Assembly: GCF_023205015.1 (NCBI RefSeq)
Contig: NZ_CP096258.1
Coordinates: 496,001 to 560,000, forward strand
DNA from: Providencia rettgeri
GTDB lineage: Bacteria; Pseudomonadota; Gammaproteobacteria; Enterobacterales; Enterobacteriaceae
Direction: 5' to 3'
Length of the DNA: 64,000 bases
Shown: positions 10,221-19,837 of the stretch, piece after piece
Layout: each line of letters opens with the position of its first letter
How positions within the stretch are numbered: the stretch's first letter is position 1
Position numbers and translations under genes: made by a program
Notes under the pieces: generated by a model
The model's database searches: none
What the model was told of the DNA's origin: nothing
The model's input: the letters and a program-made list of their open reading frames with translations, nothing else

Positions 10221-11361
10221 GAGGTTCCTTTTCTTCCTCTTCTTCGAAATGAATGAGTGAGAATACTTTTTCAGCGATCAATTTTTGACCTTTTCCGCTG
10301 AAATGGATCCCGTCACCACTTCGCAATTTAATTGTACTGCTTGCATCACCGATATAGTCAGAATAGGTGTCGCCTTGGTATTTAAAAACATCATTGACTG
10401 AAAAGTAAATTTCACCGTTATTCTCAACTTCAGATTGGTAGAGGCTACTTAAGAATTTCATACCATCGGAGAGCGCATTTTTACGCATATTAGGTGGACC
10501 AACCCAAATAACATCAACATTGTGCTGGCGAGCGGTTGATACTATATCATTAATCCGCTCACGGTACACTTTTTCCCAATTTTCACTTTTAAATTTGACG
10601 TATTTAGAACCCGTTTGTGGGGGCATATCCCAAGGGTCGTTAGGCCCTAAAAAAACCACTAAAACCTTAATGTTGGGGTTATCATTCAATGCCTTGGCAA
10701 TGGTTTGAGGCCAATTAAAAAAGCGTGGATATGCCAGCCCTGTACTTTGTTTGCTTAGATTAATGCTATCGATATTATATTTTTTCAAGAGCATGTTTTT
10801 AACATGTGGAGCGACGCCTTGCATCATGGAGTCCCCCGTAAACAGAACTTGTTGGCCTTTTTCGATATTGGCAATATGTTTTGCCACTATTGGCTGTTCT
10901 TTCTTGATTGTAAAACCACCAAAGCTAATTTTCTGGTTTTTCTCCCAAGCTTGTGGTCGTTTCAGCCGTTCAGGGAAGGTAACCGATAAGCTTTCAGCCG
11001 GATAAATATAGCCATTTACGAAGTGAAGACCAATTTGAAACTCTTTGGGGAAATTGAGTTTTTTATCTTTATTGGCGAGTGCGAGCGCCGCGGCTTGTTT
11101 GTCTTCCTGCGCTTTTTGTCCTGATGCGTAGTAAGTGAATAGGCTTCCTGCCTCAAGCGCGCCATCATGTAAGTAAGCGCCATAATCCCAGATAGGATTA
11201 CCTGCCATTTTCGCCCATGGGGTATCTTGGTGATATTTTTGTTGCCAAAATCGCTCTAGCGAGCTTTGATTCAACCAAACTAATAATAGGCCAGCAATTA
11301 GGACAATAAATAAAATCTGGCCAACCTTGATTAGGGTATTTTTAAACTCAGAAGTTAGCAT
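10192..11361 (-). CDS. patB: Peptidoglycan O-acetyltransferase PatB-like, SGNH fold
   Basis: 389 residues. A single N-terminal membrane helix (about residues 13-31) precedes a periplasmic SGNH domain with GDSMMQG (Ser178) and a C-terminal DGIHFS motif (Asp350/His353). In the family, PatB takes acetyl groups exported by PatA and transfers them to the C6 hydroxyl of MurNAc, which blocks lysozyme and lytic transglycosylases. It overlaps patA by 14 bp upstream and ape1 by 29 bp downstream, so the three genes are a tightly packed transcription unit. The C terminus ends in an unusual acidic EEEEE tract. Confidence 0.88.
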   Translation of the reverse strand: MLTSEFKNTLIKVGQILFIVLIAGLLLVWLNQSSLERFWQQKYHQDTPWAKMAGNPIWDYGAYLHDGALEAGSLFTYYASGQKAQEDKQAAALALANKDKKLNFPKEFQIGLHFVNGYIYPAESLSVTFPERLKRPQAWEKNQKISFGGFTIKKEQPIVAKHIANIEKGQQVLFTGDSMMQGVAPHVKNMLLKKYNIDSINLSKQSTGLAYPRFFNWPQTIAKALNDNPNIKVLVVFLGPNDPWDMPPQTGSKYVKFKSENWEKVYRERINDIVSTARQHNVDVIWVGPPNMRKNALSDGMKFLSSLYQSEVENNGEIYFSVNDVFKYQGDTYSDYIGDASSTIKLRSGDGIHFSGKGQKLIAEKVFSLIHFEEEEEKEPHETEQTVSS

Positions 11362-12766
11362 AAATAAACCCCGGCATACCTGAAGGAGAAAGCATAAACA
11401 TAATGGTTAGAATGATCGCGAGTGGAATAGGGTAATAATACCAAGGAACGGTTTGGTATTTTTTTGCCACATAATGGTAGCCTTGTACAAAATAAGGGTA
11501 GGCAATCAGCAGTAGCCAAAATGCGACTAATAACCCTAAGCTTGCATTAATAGAAGCGATAAAACCAGGGGCAATGATTTGATTGACCATTAACAGTGCA
11601 TCATCAAATGAGGCGCTACGGAAAAAAATCCACGCAAAACAAACGAAATGGAAAGTTATAATTCGTGATACCCAAACTGATAATGTCTTATTCGGGATCA
11701 CTTGGGTCCATCCTAGTTTTTCCATGCATAAATTCTTAAGATTAAGTAACACAATCCCTAATCCATGAATGGCTCCCCAAACTACAAATGTCATTGCTGC
11801 GCCGTGCCATAATCCTGAAATGACCATCGCAAGGAATACATTGGTGTTCATACGGCTAAAACCTTTACGGTTACCGCCAAGAGGAATATAAACATAGTCG
11901 CGAATAAAGGTCGATAAGCTGATATGCCAACGGGCCCAAAACTCTTTTAAATTTGCAGCTAAATAAGGGGCGTTAAAGTTAACAGGGACCCTGAACCCTA
12001 ATAATAACGCGATACCTGTCACCAGATTGGTATAACCGGAAAAGTTAAAGTAAATATTCCAAGCATACGCATAGGTTGCTACTAGGATCTCCCCCGCACT
12101 GTAACCCACGGGAGCGTCAAAGACTGGGTTGACAAAGTTTTCAGACAAGTACGAGCTAAATAAAAACAATTTCACTAGCGCTAATGAGATAAGCAATATG
12201 GCTTTTCGAGGATCTAAAACCTCACGGCTTTCCGCTTGTATTTGGGGAAGAAAGTTCTTCGCGCGGTTGATTGGCCCAGCGACAATACTCGGAAAAAATG
12301 CAAGATACAATGTCACGTCAAAGAAATCGGCTTTAGGAATTTCTTTTCGACAAACCGATACGGTATAGCTGACTGAGTGGAATACATAAAAGGACAGCCC
12401 AAGTGGTGCAAGTATTTCCAATATAGGAAGACCAACACTAAAACCAAATTTGTCGAGAGTCTGCTGAATAGTCTCTTGGAAGAATGAGTAATATTTAAAG
12501 GTGGTAAAGAAGCCAACAATGACCGCGGTAAGAATACCGTATATCCATCTACTCGAAAGCCAATTAGTTGCCACATTGGTAAGCAAATAAATAATCAGTG
12601 TGTAGCTAAATAAAATATAAGCAAAGTCAGGGCTAAATGAATAAACAAAAAAATAGCTAGCAGTGATTAATAAGCCATTCTGTAGTTTTGCACTGGGCTG
12701 ACAACCCCAATAAATAAGAAAAAAAATCAAGAAAGAGCCAAGAAACTCAAAAGAGAAGAAATTCAT
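11348..12766 (-). CDS. patA: MBOAT-family acetyl exporter PatA-like
   Basis: 472 residues with about ten or more hydrophobic segments, of the membrane-bound O-acyltransferase (MBOAT) family. The conserved motif GLWHG containing the catalytic-type His is present near the middle ('MVISGLWHGAAMTF'). In peptidoglycan O-acetylation PatA is thought to move acetyl groups from cytoplasmic acetyl-CoA across the inner membrane to PatB. Alginate O-acetyltransferase AlgI is a homologue, but PatB and Ape1 immediately downstream make the peptidoglycan role far more likely. First gene of the operon; upstream are an ERIC-like repeat and the convergent-side terminator of the bax-like gene. Confidence 0.88.
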   Translation of the reverse strand: MNFFSFEFLGSFLIFFLIYWGCQPSAKLQNGLLITASYFFVYSFSPDFAYILFSYTLIIYLLTNVATNWLSSRWIYGILTAVIVGFFTTFKYYSFFQETIQQTLDKFGFSVGLPILEILAPLGLSFYVFHSVSYTVSVCRKEIPKADFFDVTLYLAFFPSIVAGPINRAKNFLPQIQAESREVLDPRKAILLISLALVKLFLFSSYLSENFVNPVFDAPVGYSAGEILVATYAYAWNIYFNFSGYTNLVTGIALLLGFRVPVNFNAPYLAANLKEFWARWHISLSTFIRDYVYIPLGGNRKGFSRMNTNVFLAMVISGLWHGAAMTFVVWGAIHGLGIVLLNLKNLCMEKLGWTQVIPNKTLSVWVSRIITFHFVCFAWIFFRSASFDDALLMVNQIIAPGFIASINASLGLLVAFWLLLIAYPYFVQGYHYVAKKYQTVPWYYYPIPLAIILTIMFMLSPSGMPGFIYANF

Positions 12767-12860
12767 ATTAGACTCAAAGATGTTAATTATTTTGTTAGAA
12801 GGTTAGGGTATATGATATTTGATCTCTTTTTCTATGCAATCAGAATATTGCTTGTCATAT

Positions 12861-12985
12861 TGCTCGTCATATTTCGAGCAGTGACTTTGTTGGCTACGTT
12901 CAGCTACCCTAGTCACATACTTATGTATGCTCCTAGGGATATCCTCTCTTGCCACCTCGCCATCACTCGAACTATTTAGAGCAAT
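12861..12985. repeat. ERIC-like intergenic repeat (single copy)
   Basis: About 125-bp imperfect palindrome. Its ends read 'tgctcgtcatattt' and 'actatttagagca', and its centre is TCACATACTTATGTATGCT flanked by CCCTAG/CTAGGG. Layout, length and end sequences match the enterobacterial ERIC family and the copies at 19838-20160. Confidence 0.75.
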
Positions 12986-13050
12986 AGAGTAAATCTAAAA
13001 ATTAAATTGGTTGAATGAGTAAAGTAAGTTCAATGCGGTTTGTGAGGGAT

Positions 13051-13084
13051 AAAAAAAATCCACTTAACGAAGTGGATTTTTTAT
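13051..13084. terminator. Bidirectional intrinsic terminator
   Basis: AAAAAATCCACTT aacg AAGTGGATTTTTT: an 8-9-bp stem with A-run and T-run on the two sides. It lies just after the stop codon of the bax-like gene on the minus strand. Confidence 0.85.
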
Positions 13085-13107
13085 GTCTTGTACCTGGTGA
13101 TACAACA

Positions 13108-13917
13108 TTAAATGCGAGTGGCTGCTCTTTGTTGAGCTTGTGTAATCAATTCTTCATTACTCGCGTACATCTCTTGTAAATAGCGGTTATAGGTTGAACC
13201 TAACTCTGAGTACCCTTTCATATCATTAATTAGCTTTTTCGTATCCAGCTCATCTTTTGATAAACGCTGTTTTGCTCGTGAAGTTCGTAGAGATTCATAA
13301 GCGTTATGGGTATTCATGTTTTTCATATAAGCAGTCACGGTATCTTCTACAGAAGAATATGTAGAATAGCCTTTAATCTTTCCTTTTTTGGTCTGGCAGC
13401 CACTACCGCAGCGCATACCAAATAAGTTACCGTTTTGCAGAGCGAGTTGTGATGTCCCCCAACCAGACTCTGTTGCTGCTTGTGTTGCAACTAAGTGTGT
13501 TGGCATGATGTCGACACGACTCAATAGTTTGTTCCAATTTAAACGTTTTGGATTACTACATTTCATACCATAGCTATTACAGATTTGTTCAAGACGGCGC
13601 AACTTTTGGGCGCTCCACTTCTTGTTAGCTCGTACTGATAATAACCAAGTACGTTCAGCCATAATCTGTTTATTCACTTTTTCAATAACAGGGACAACCG
13701 TTTTCAAAAATGCTTTCTTTCGAGGCGTACCAGAAGGGTATTTGCGTAAATCAGGGAGTGAGGTTTTAGCCTGACTTACATTCTGTTGCACAGTTTTATT
13801 AGTATACTCTTTATTGAGCATTGTGCTGGTACTGGTGGAGCCCATACTCAGGCTCGAAAATAAAAGTAAAAATAAGAAAGCGAAGACGGCGTTTGTCCTC
13901 ATCGTTCGAGAGGGCAT
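13108..13917 (-). CDS. bax: Bax-like glucosaminidase domain protein
   Basis: 269 residues with an N-terminal signal peptide (hydrophobic residues about 8-27) and a C-terminal FlgJ/Bax-type glucosaminidase domain (PF01832 type). The motif 'ATQAATESGWGTSQLA' contains the expected catalytic Glu, followed by 'NLFGMRCG' and the 'YSSVEDTVTAYMKNMNTH' segment typical of this family. Family members cleave peptidoglycan between GlcNAc and MurNAc. It stands alone with its own terminator. The exact cellular role of E. coli Bax is not settled, so the activity is by family only. Two closely spaced Cys residues (GMRCGSGC) could form a disulfide in the periplasm. Confidence 0.8.
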   Translation of the reverse strand: MPSRTMRTNAVFAFLFLLLFSSLSMGSTSTSTMLNKEYTNKTVQQNVSQAKTSLPDLRKYPSGTPRKKAFLKTVVPVIEKVNKQIMAERTWLLSVRANKKWSAQKLRRLEQICNSYGMKCSNPKRLNWNKLLSRVDIMPTHLVATQAATESGWGTSQLALQNGNLFGMRCGSGCQTKKGKIKGYSTYSSVEDTVTAYMKNMNTHNAYESLRTSRAKQRLSKDELDTKKLINDMKGYSELGSTYNRYLQEMYASNEELITQAQQRAATRI

Positions 13918-14409
13918 TTGCTTCTCCTAAGTATCTCTGAACAAAATTCGAGCGAATATTAGCAGATTAATTTTTCACGAGCTACATTTATCCGGGTGAC
14001 ATTAGGGAAACTTCTGTATTATTTTGTAGACTTTTTTGTATTATTATGAATCAATTGATTTTAAATGGTGTAAAGTTTCTATTGGTATATTTTCATATGA
14101 AGAATAATAAATTAAATTGTTTATTCCCGTAGCGCTGGAGCTTTACTTAAGCTAAATTTGATTAAAAAGAGTACAATTCATGTAGTTGTTGTAGGGTTAT
14201 TTCGTCTGAAAAATAAGCAATCAGAAGGCTGTTTTTTAATCAAAATGAGGTCTTCATCGTTTTATTAAAGTCTATCGAGGCGGTAAAAGTGAAATAACAT
14301 TATTATCTGCAAATGAGTAAAAAGTGACATTTAACTTAAAATTCTAAGTGCAGTAATGTTAGGACAAAGTCCGATAAAGCGATTTACATAGATATCACAA
14401 ATCTGCTGA
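13918..14409. other. Gene-free intergenic stretch
   Basis: About 490 bp of AT-rich DNA between the bax-like gene and the DUF4056 gene, both transcribed on the minus strand. I see no ORF with codon character, no tRNA and no clear terminator hairpin. The bax promoter should lie at its left edge. Confidence 0.6.
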
Positions 14410-15555
14410 TTAAGGTTTTAAAACTTGTTGCAGTAAATCTTGTTGCTTCGCATCTTCCGCCAACTGTGGAAAATCTGCCACCGTCCAATAAGAGATAGGC
14501 TTGGGAAGTTGCTTCATATTGTCAGTAGGGAGCAAGCGCAGTTGCGCGAGTAATGACAAATCATATTTGAGGTAGCGATCGGGCAAGGTTAAACGTAAAC
14601 CTTCAGATGGCATAATTTGTGGGGGCATCAAAGGATAACGTTGGTCACTTGTATGGTAATCTCTTGTTAAAACAAGAAATTTCTCCGGTACCCTACGGTA
14701 ACTGTTCCACCACAAACCATCAACGCTATCAAATGTTTTCCGCGTGGTTTTTCTATCTTTGCTACCGAGCTGGTGAAGTGCTAGCGGAAGAATATTTTCC
14801 ATAGACTGAGAGTAAGTGGCTAAAGAGCTTGCTCGGCCTTGTAGGATCAAGGTTAAGGCCAGACGAGAACCGAGTAAATTTGAGTACAGGTCTTCAGGAG
14901 AAAATGCGGAGATCCCTTCAGAAAAGCCGGGTACAGATTGATAACCATACCACTGCGCAATTTCATGCCATACAGCAAGCTGGAAAGCTAGTTTTGCAGC
15001 TAAATAGGCACTTAGGGTATAACGCTGCTCAGCAGATTGTGGTGGTTCAAATGCACTGAAATGTATTTGCCTATCCGCTAGCTCTTCATTAAGAGACAGC
15101 GACCATTGTTGACCAAGGCGTGGATAAATTTGGCTAAATAAGTAAAAAGTATAATCTGCAGTATCTCTGACATGGGAAATATCAATAAACCCGCTTTTAT
15201 CTGTATAGAGTAAGCCTATTTTTTCATTACTGAGCCCCATTAATGCAGCAGAGGCACCTAAAAAACTGTCATTATAATGGTGTTCACCAAGGCTATCCGC
15301 TTCAACGATATTATCGATAGTGTAAAACGGCACTGGGAGTCCCCATAGTTCAGCTTGCAAGTTGTAGCCAAAAGCGCAGCAAGCCCGCAAACCTTGTGGA
15401 GGGGCTAAGGAAGTAATAACAGGCCATGCTTGTGAGGCCTCCTCAACGGTATAAGGGGTAACGACTGGCTCAATAGTGGGCAATTCTAGTTTGTCGTGGC
15501 TTTGGCAGGCGGCTAATAAAAGTGCAATCCCTATTGGGGTAACCCATTTGAACAT
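14410..15555 (-). CDS. DUF4056-like lipoprotein
   Basis: 381 residues. The N terminus has a lipoprotein signal with lipobox LLAAC (Cys at about 17). The body resembles DUF4056 proteins: 'RACCAFGYNLQAELWGLPVPF', 'NDSFLGASAALMGLSNEKIGLLYT' and a later 'WHEIAQWYGY' segment whose His-Glu pair recalls a metallohydrolase, though I cannot prove a catalytic site. It is the last gene of a three-gene unit; its ATG overlaps the stop codon of the BamA/TamA-like gene (TAATG). Function unknown; the company of two outer-membrane barrels suggests work at the outer membrane. Confidence 0.8.
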   Translation of the reverse strand: MFKWVTPIGIALLLAACQSHDKLELPTIEPVVTPYTVEEASQAWPVITSLAPPQGLRACCAFGYNLQAELWGLPVPFYTIDNIVEADSLGEHHYNDSFLGASAALMGLSNEKIGLLYTDKSGFIDISHVRDTADYTFYLFSQIYPRLGQQWSLSLNEELADRQIHFSAFEPPQSAEQRYTLSAYLAAKLAFQLAVWHEIAQWYGYQSVPGFSEGISAFSPEDLYSNLLGSRLALTLILQGRASSLATYSQSMENILPLALHQLGSKDRKTTRKTFDSVDGLWWNSYRRVPEKFLVLTRDYHTSDQRYPLMPPQIMPSEGLRLTLPDRYLKYDLSLLAQLRLLPTDNMKQLPKPISYWTVADFPQLAEDAKQQDLLQQVLKP

Positions 15556-16700
15556 TAGAATGCCTCCCCAACCTGAAAGTAGATCCCAGTACTGTTACGA
15601 CCGATACCTAAGTCTAAACGGACATTCATTCTTGGTTTAAATTCAAAACGATAGCCTACACCAACGGTGGGTAACCAATGCCCTTGGCCTAATTCGGACG
15701 CCGTATCACTCATGGTTCCAGTTCCTAACCAACCCACAACACCATGGCGCCAATCGAGTTTATGGCGAAGTTCAATTTGGCTGGTGAATATATTGTTATC
15801 ACGATAGCGGCCTTCGTAATACCCGCGCATACGGTTACCATTACCGAGTAATGATAGCTGGTTCCACGGTACATTTCCGCTTGAAAACCTTGCATAATTG
15901 TCGAACGCAATAACAGTCTCTTCGGCTAACTGATGATAGTACGCATATTGCAATTGGGTGGTTTGAAAACGAGTGTCACTCCCTAGATTTGGGGCAAAAT
16001 AGGTATAAACCACTTCGAAAGCTTGTCCTTGGTAGGCATTAGGCAAAAAATCACGAGTATCATAACTGTAATATGCACTGATGCCTGAATTTAATACCGA
16101 GCGACCCCCAATTGAATTGGAGAAATAGTGTTTGGCGCCATCATCAGGATCGCTGGCGTTGATTGACGAAAAGTTCCAACCGAGCCCAACATAAGTAGAA
16201 TCAGCCAGTTGGTATAAGGCTCTTGGGGTTATTTGGAACTCTTGGGAATGGTACTTTTCTTTATTGTGATCGTTTTTCCCTGCAGAATATCCCTTACCCC
16301 AATAATAAGTGGGAATATTGTTAATGGTACCGGAAACAAATAACCGCCACTGGTCGTTATCAATAAAATTGTAATTGGTAAAATTTAAGCCAAATGCACC
16401 TGTAGACGATGCAAAACCGCTTAATCCAATAGAAGATGGCTGGGTTTGTTTATCTTCTTTATCTATTCGATATAAACCAACCAGAGCGGTGCCAATACCA
16501 ATGCCCATTTCGGGGGTATAAAATGGCCCCGGTAATATGCCCCAATCAAAAGTTTTACTTTCATCAAAACTATTTTCCCCACCGAGATCGTTTAGCCAGC
16601 CGTCGATTTGCTGGCGGTCAGGAAGAAAATCAGCTTTAGCAGGAAAAATAATAAAAAGGCTGAGCAAGGCCAGCCTTTGAATAATTGCCGAATGCCACAT
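15555..16700 (-). CDS. BamA/TamA-family outer-membrane beta-barrel protein (short, barrel only)
   Basis: 381 residues with a signal peptide (cleavage near PAKA). It contains a 'surface antigen' (Omp85-type) barrel with repeated amphipathic strands and a C-terminal 'GIYFQVGEAF' ending in Phe, the usual barrel signal. At this length there is no room for five POTRA domains, so it is a single-barrel member, not BamA itself. Alternating aromatic residues and 'YGEGYSAG'-like turns fit this group; the conserved 'GRYRDNN' tract resembles the barrel-lumen RGF/Y region. Start and stop overlap neighbouring genes as TAATG on both sides, indicating translational coupling. It may insert or export a partner, possibly the adjacent lipoprotein; that is inference. 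Confidence 0.8.
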   Translation of the reverse strand: MWHSAIIQRLALLSLFIIFPAKADFLPDRQQIDGWLNDLGGENSFDESKTFDWGILPGPFYTPEMGIGIGTALVGLYRIDKEDKQTQPSSIGLSGFASSTGAFGLNFTNYNFIDNDQWRLFVSGTINNIPTYYWGKGYSAGKNDHNKEKYHSQEFQITPRALYQLADSTYVGLGWNFSSINASDPDDGAKHYFSNSIGGRSVLNSGISAYYSYDTRDFLPNAYQGQAFEVVYTYFAPNLGSDTRFQTTQLQYAYYHQLAEETVIAFDNYARFSSGNVPWNQLSLLGNGNRMRGYYEGRYRDNNIFTSQIELRHKLDWRHGVVGWLGTGTMSDTASELGQGHWLPTVGVGYRFEFKPRMNVRLDLGIGRNSTGIYFQVGEAF

Positions 16701-17701
16701 TAAAAACGGAATTCTCCAGACACAAAGAAGGTATTACGATTATTAAAACCGAATTCAGTGAGCACATTAAAATTACGCGTAAATTCGACACGAGCACCGA
16801 CAGTATTATTCCATTTATGAGCAAGATGTTGTTTTACATCGAATTTCATGCCTGGCTCATCAATTGAATTAACTATGTCTTGGAATTTTCCAGGTAAATT
16901 GAGCTTATTGATATCACCTTTAAAACGTTGAGTAATATCTTGGTACATTGCCCCAGTCCAAACTTGAACTTTGGTATTACCTTGCCCATCAATTAGTGGA
17001 TCAAAAGTGAATTGATAACCAATACGAGGTGAAATGATTAAGGCTTTAATATCACCATCAAGAATATCAAGGTCGGTTTTAGTATAGTTCAGGTCTAAGG
17101 TTGTAAAAAAGTCGTTATAGCCGCCAGCTAAAGTAAATCCAGCGCCATAAGTTTTGCCTTTGAAGTCTAAGTCAAAAGGCTGACCTTTCAAAAAAGGGTC
17201 TAACGGAATGACGAATCCCGGAGCTAAGGCGAAGCTTCCACCTTTTAATGTAGTATGGGATTTACCTTTGGTATGTCCATACAGGCCATAAACATTTAAG
17301 AATGGAAATACCCATGAATCCAATTTCAGTGTATGGGTTTCACTTTTTTGTCTTGTATGCCCTGCTTCGATATGTATCGCGTTTGAAAAATCAGGGTTTT
17401 CTGGAGCGATAAACCCGATTCTATCCACCACAATATCTTGGCGCATATTCATATAACCATAACTTGCCCCAAATGGTTCCGGTAAATCATACCCTCGGGC
17501 ACGGGCTTCATCGCCCCAAATCGGCAGTACTCGTGACTCTGAGGTAGAAGAACGAGTAATGCCGCCTTCGCTGTTATTTTGGGGGACTCCAGATTCACTT
17601 ACAGAGACTGAAAATAATGGGCGATCGCCATCAGCAAAACTCACAGACATGCTCATGATAGAAGAAAGGATCAGTGCAGTACTGAATTGAATGCGTTTCA
17701 T
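16700..17701 (-). CDS. Predicted outer-membrane beta-barrel protein
   Basis: 333 residues, first gene of the three-gene unit. A clear Sec signal (hydrophobic about 5-22, cleavage after SFA) is followed by alternating strands and a C terminus 'VSGEFRF' that ends in Phe, as expected for a barrel recognised by the Bam machinery. Segments such as 'LNVYGLYGHTKGKSHTT' and 'YGAGFTLAGGYNDFF' look like barrel strands of a porin-like or autotransporter-like fold. I do not recognise a named family. The downstream TAATG overlap links it to the Omp85-type barrel gene. Confidence 0.75.
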   Translation of the reverse strand: MKRIQFSTALILSSIMSMSVSFADGDRPLFSVSVSESGVPQNNSEGGITRSSTSESRVLPIWGDEARARGYDLPEPFGASYGYMNMRQDIVVDRIGFIAPENPDFSNAIHIEAGHTRQKSETHTLKLDSWVFPFLNVYGLYGHTKGKSHTTLKGGSFALAPGFVIPLDPFLKGQPFDLDFKGKTYGAGFTLAGGYNDFFTTLDLNYTKTDLDILDGDIKALIISPRIGYQFTFDPLIDGQGNTKVQVWTGAMYQDITQRFKGDINKLNLPGKFQDIVNSIDEPGMKFDVKQHLAHKWNNTVGARVEFTRNFNVLTEFGFNNRNTFFVSGEFRF

Positions 17702-17895
17702 AAAATTGGCTCAATATTTGGACAAAAGAGAAGTGTAATAGATAAATTGTTATTAGTCGTACAGTGATGAATAGAATTCTATCATTAGAGGTCCATTTTT
17801 AGATGGCGCTTAATGCTTTTTTGTTGATATTTAAACCTAAATAAATGTGTGTTTATTGTTTATTTAAGAATTACCGCCCGAAAGGGGCAAAACAG

Positions 17896-17923
17896 GTGCC
17901 GATATCATAAACAGCATCGGCAC
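17896..17923 (-). terminator. Terminator after the 60-residue gene
   Basis: GTGCCGAT / ATCGGCAC, a perfect 8-bp stem with a 12-nt loop. On the minus strand it is followed by 'ctgtttt'. It sits 14 nt after the stop codon of the gene at 17938-18120 and supports that ORF being real. Confidence 0.6.
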
Positions 17924-17937
17924 TGAGCTGGTAAAGG

Positions 17938-18120
17938 CTATTTTTTAGTTTGCTGATGAAATTTAACTCGCTCATGAAAATAGGCTTTCAAATGGTCTTC
18001 CATTTGGTGAATTTTTTGTTCTAAGGCGTTGACCAACACTTCATCGCTGTTCATATCGAAAACGCGTTGCATTGCGAGGTCATCGACATATTCTTTTTGT
18101 GCTTTGGTTAAATCAGCCAT
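17938..18120 (-). CDS. Small conserved-looking hypothetical protein
   Basis: 60 residues, highly charged, with heptad-like spacing over residues about 20-55 ('VLVNALEQKIHQMEDHLKAYFHER'-type helix), so probably a helical or coiled-coil cytosolic protein. The upstream sequence has an AAAGGTAA element before the ATG and a hairpin terminator follows, both consistent with a real small gene. No membrane segment or signal is seen. I do not recognise a family and assign no function. Confidence 0.6.
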   Translation of the reverse strand: MADLTKAQKEYVDDLAMQRVFDMNSDEVLVNALEQKIHQMEDHLKAYFHERVKFHQQTKK

Positions 18121-18373
18121 ATTTGAATTACCTTTATTGAAATAGAACTTTTTGCTTTATCAATTTAAAGCAAACTAAAGAAAGAGCATTATTGTGCCTC
18201 AGTCAATACAGTATGAAAAGTAGAATAACTGATTGTCGAATAATGATTATTTATTAACTTAGTTACAATATGGAGGATCAAATCACAATCTCTATTTGTT
18301 AAGAATAATCACAATATTCTTAATGAATATAAGCTGATATCCTCGCCAGAGTCACTTATTAATAGGTCTGAAA

Positions 18374-19831
18374 ATGAATAACAAACAATATTACCTTGAT
18401 ACAGCAGTGGGTGAGGGCGAGAAAGAAGCATCTATGATGGTTGCTATCCCAGGTTCTGAGTTGACGTCTTTATTGCTTGAGCAACGCTTAGAAGAGCAAA
18501 CGTATTTTACTGATGGTGAAATAGATTATATTCCAGAGGACGGCGGCTTTTTCTTTAGCTGTAAAAAAGATGAGGAAGAATTACGTTTTTATATCGCTTT
18601 AGTGGATAGCGATCCTGAATATACTATCAACCCTTATTTTGCCACTGACCCAATCAGCCCTGAACTGTACGCAGAGGCAAGCGCAGCCCCTCAAGCGGTG
18701 ATTGTTGAGTGCTTATTTCAAGGACAACCATTAGTCAATTATCTGCAGCAGTTAAAGGTCATTCAAATCTTGGTACCCGATTTATTACTGGGCCTGGATA
18801 TTTCTGCCGCAGGGAAAGTGTTTACTCGTGAGTGGCTTAATTTCCAACTCATTGATGATTTAATGCCAAGTATTGATTCTTTGTATGTTGTTCATGCCAT
18901 TTATGACCAAGAAGACAACGAAGACAAGCCAGAAGAAGAGCGCGCGCCGACCATGTATTGGTTCCACACGCATGGTTTGGCTCGCTGTGGTTTATCTGAA
19001 GCGGAAATTATTATACCTCACCCGATCGCTTCTTATTATGGTATTCCCGAACTGTTTTGGAGCTTCGTAAATAACAGTATTACTCACGGAAAAATCGTGT
19101 TTAATGAACCCATTTTTATTGGGCAAACCCAAGCAGGCTATGAGTATTTAGTTGCCGTTCCGTTTGAAGAAGGTTTGTTGCACGTGGGTAAATCAACGCC
19201 AATTGATGACTTGAAGCCACTTGAAGAGATGAATTTCGAGTTTGGAGATGCGTCATCAGAGCGCTTTATGGGAGATTGGCATGATAGAGATGAATCTCAT
19301 CAGCACCCATCCGCGATGTTGTTCCGTGTGACACAAGAAAACCCTGTATTAGAAAGTTTCTTTGAAGGCTTTGAAGACCAAAACGCGATGATGTTTATGC
19401 GTACCGATGAAGAAACTGCTGATATGTCCCGTAAAGCCAAATTACGGTGGGAATATTTCACGCATATGTTAGATAACTACGGGCCAAAACCAGTGGCTCA
19501 GAAGAAAGGTTTCTTTGCCAAATTCCTCGGTAAAAACGAGGAAGCTGAAGATTCAGAATGGCGCTTTTTAGTGAAATGCGGTATTGGCTATCATGACGCA
19601 GAAGAAGACTTCGATGGTCATGAACATATGTGGTTTGAACCTGTTTCTTGGAATGGTGACCTGTTTGAAGGGCGTTTAATTAATCATCCTTTTTATGTGA
19701 AAAATATGCAAGAAGGGGAAGTTTACCCATTAACGCGCGACGATATTACGGACTGGACAATTTATTTCCAAGACGGCAGTTATACCCCGGATACGATATA
19801 TAAATTGTTGAGTGGTGCTCAAGTTCACTAA
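18374..19831 (+). CDS. DUF4026/DUF2314-like protein
   Basis: 485 residues, acidic, no signal peptide or membrane helix, so cytosolic. The N-terminal two thirds resemble DUF4026 proteins ('ASMMVAIPGSELTSLL', 'TMYWFHTHGLARCGL', 'EYLVAVPFEEGLLHVGK'). The last about 110 residues resemble DUF2314 ('HMWFEPVSWNGDLFEGRLIN', 'YPLTRDDITDWTIYFQDG'). A Lys-rich link (KKGFFAKFLGKN) joins them. The conserved His-rich 'WFHTHG' segment might bind metal but no activity is known for the family. It stands alone; ERIC-like repeats follow immediately. Confidence 0.75.
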   Translation: MNNKQYYLDTAVGEGEKEASMMVAIPGSELTSLLLEQRLEEQTYFTDGEIDYIPEDGGFFFSCKKDEEELRFYIALVDSDPEYTINPYFATDPISPELYAEASAAPQAVIVECLFQGQPLVNYLQQLKVIQILVPDLLLGLDISAAGKVFTREWLNFQLIDDLMPSIDSLYVVHAIYDQEDNEDKPEEERAPTMYWFHTHGLARCGLSEAEIIIPHPIASYYGIPELFWSFVNNSITHGKIVFNEPIFIGQTQAGYEYLVAVPFEEGLLHVGKSTPIDDLKPLEEMNFEFGDASSERFMGDWHDRDESHQHPSAMLFRVTQENPVLESFFEGFEDQNAMMFMRTDEETADMSRKAKLRWEYFTHMLDNYGPKPVAQKKGFFAKFLGKNEEAEDSEWRFLVKCGIGYHDAEEDFDGHEHMWFEPVSWNGDLFEGRLINHPFYVKNMQEGEVYPLTRDDITDWTIYFQDGSYTPDTIYKLLSGAQVH

Positions 19832-19837
19832 CTTGTC

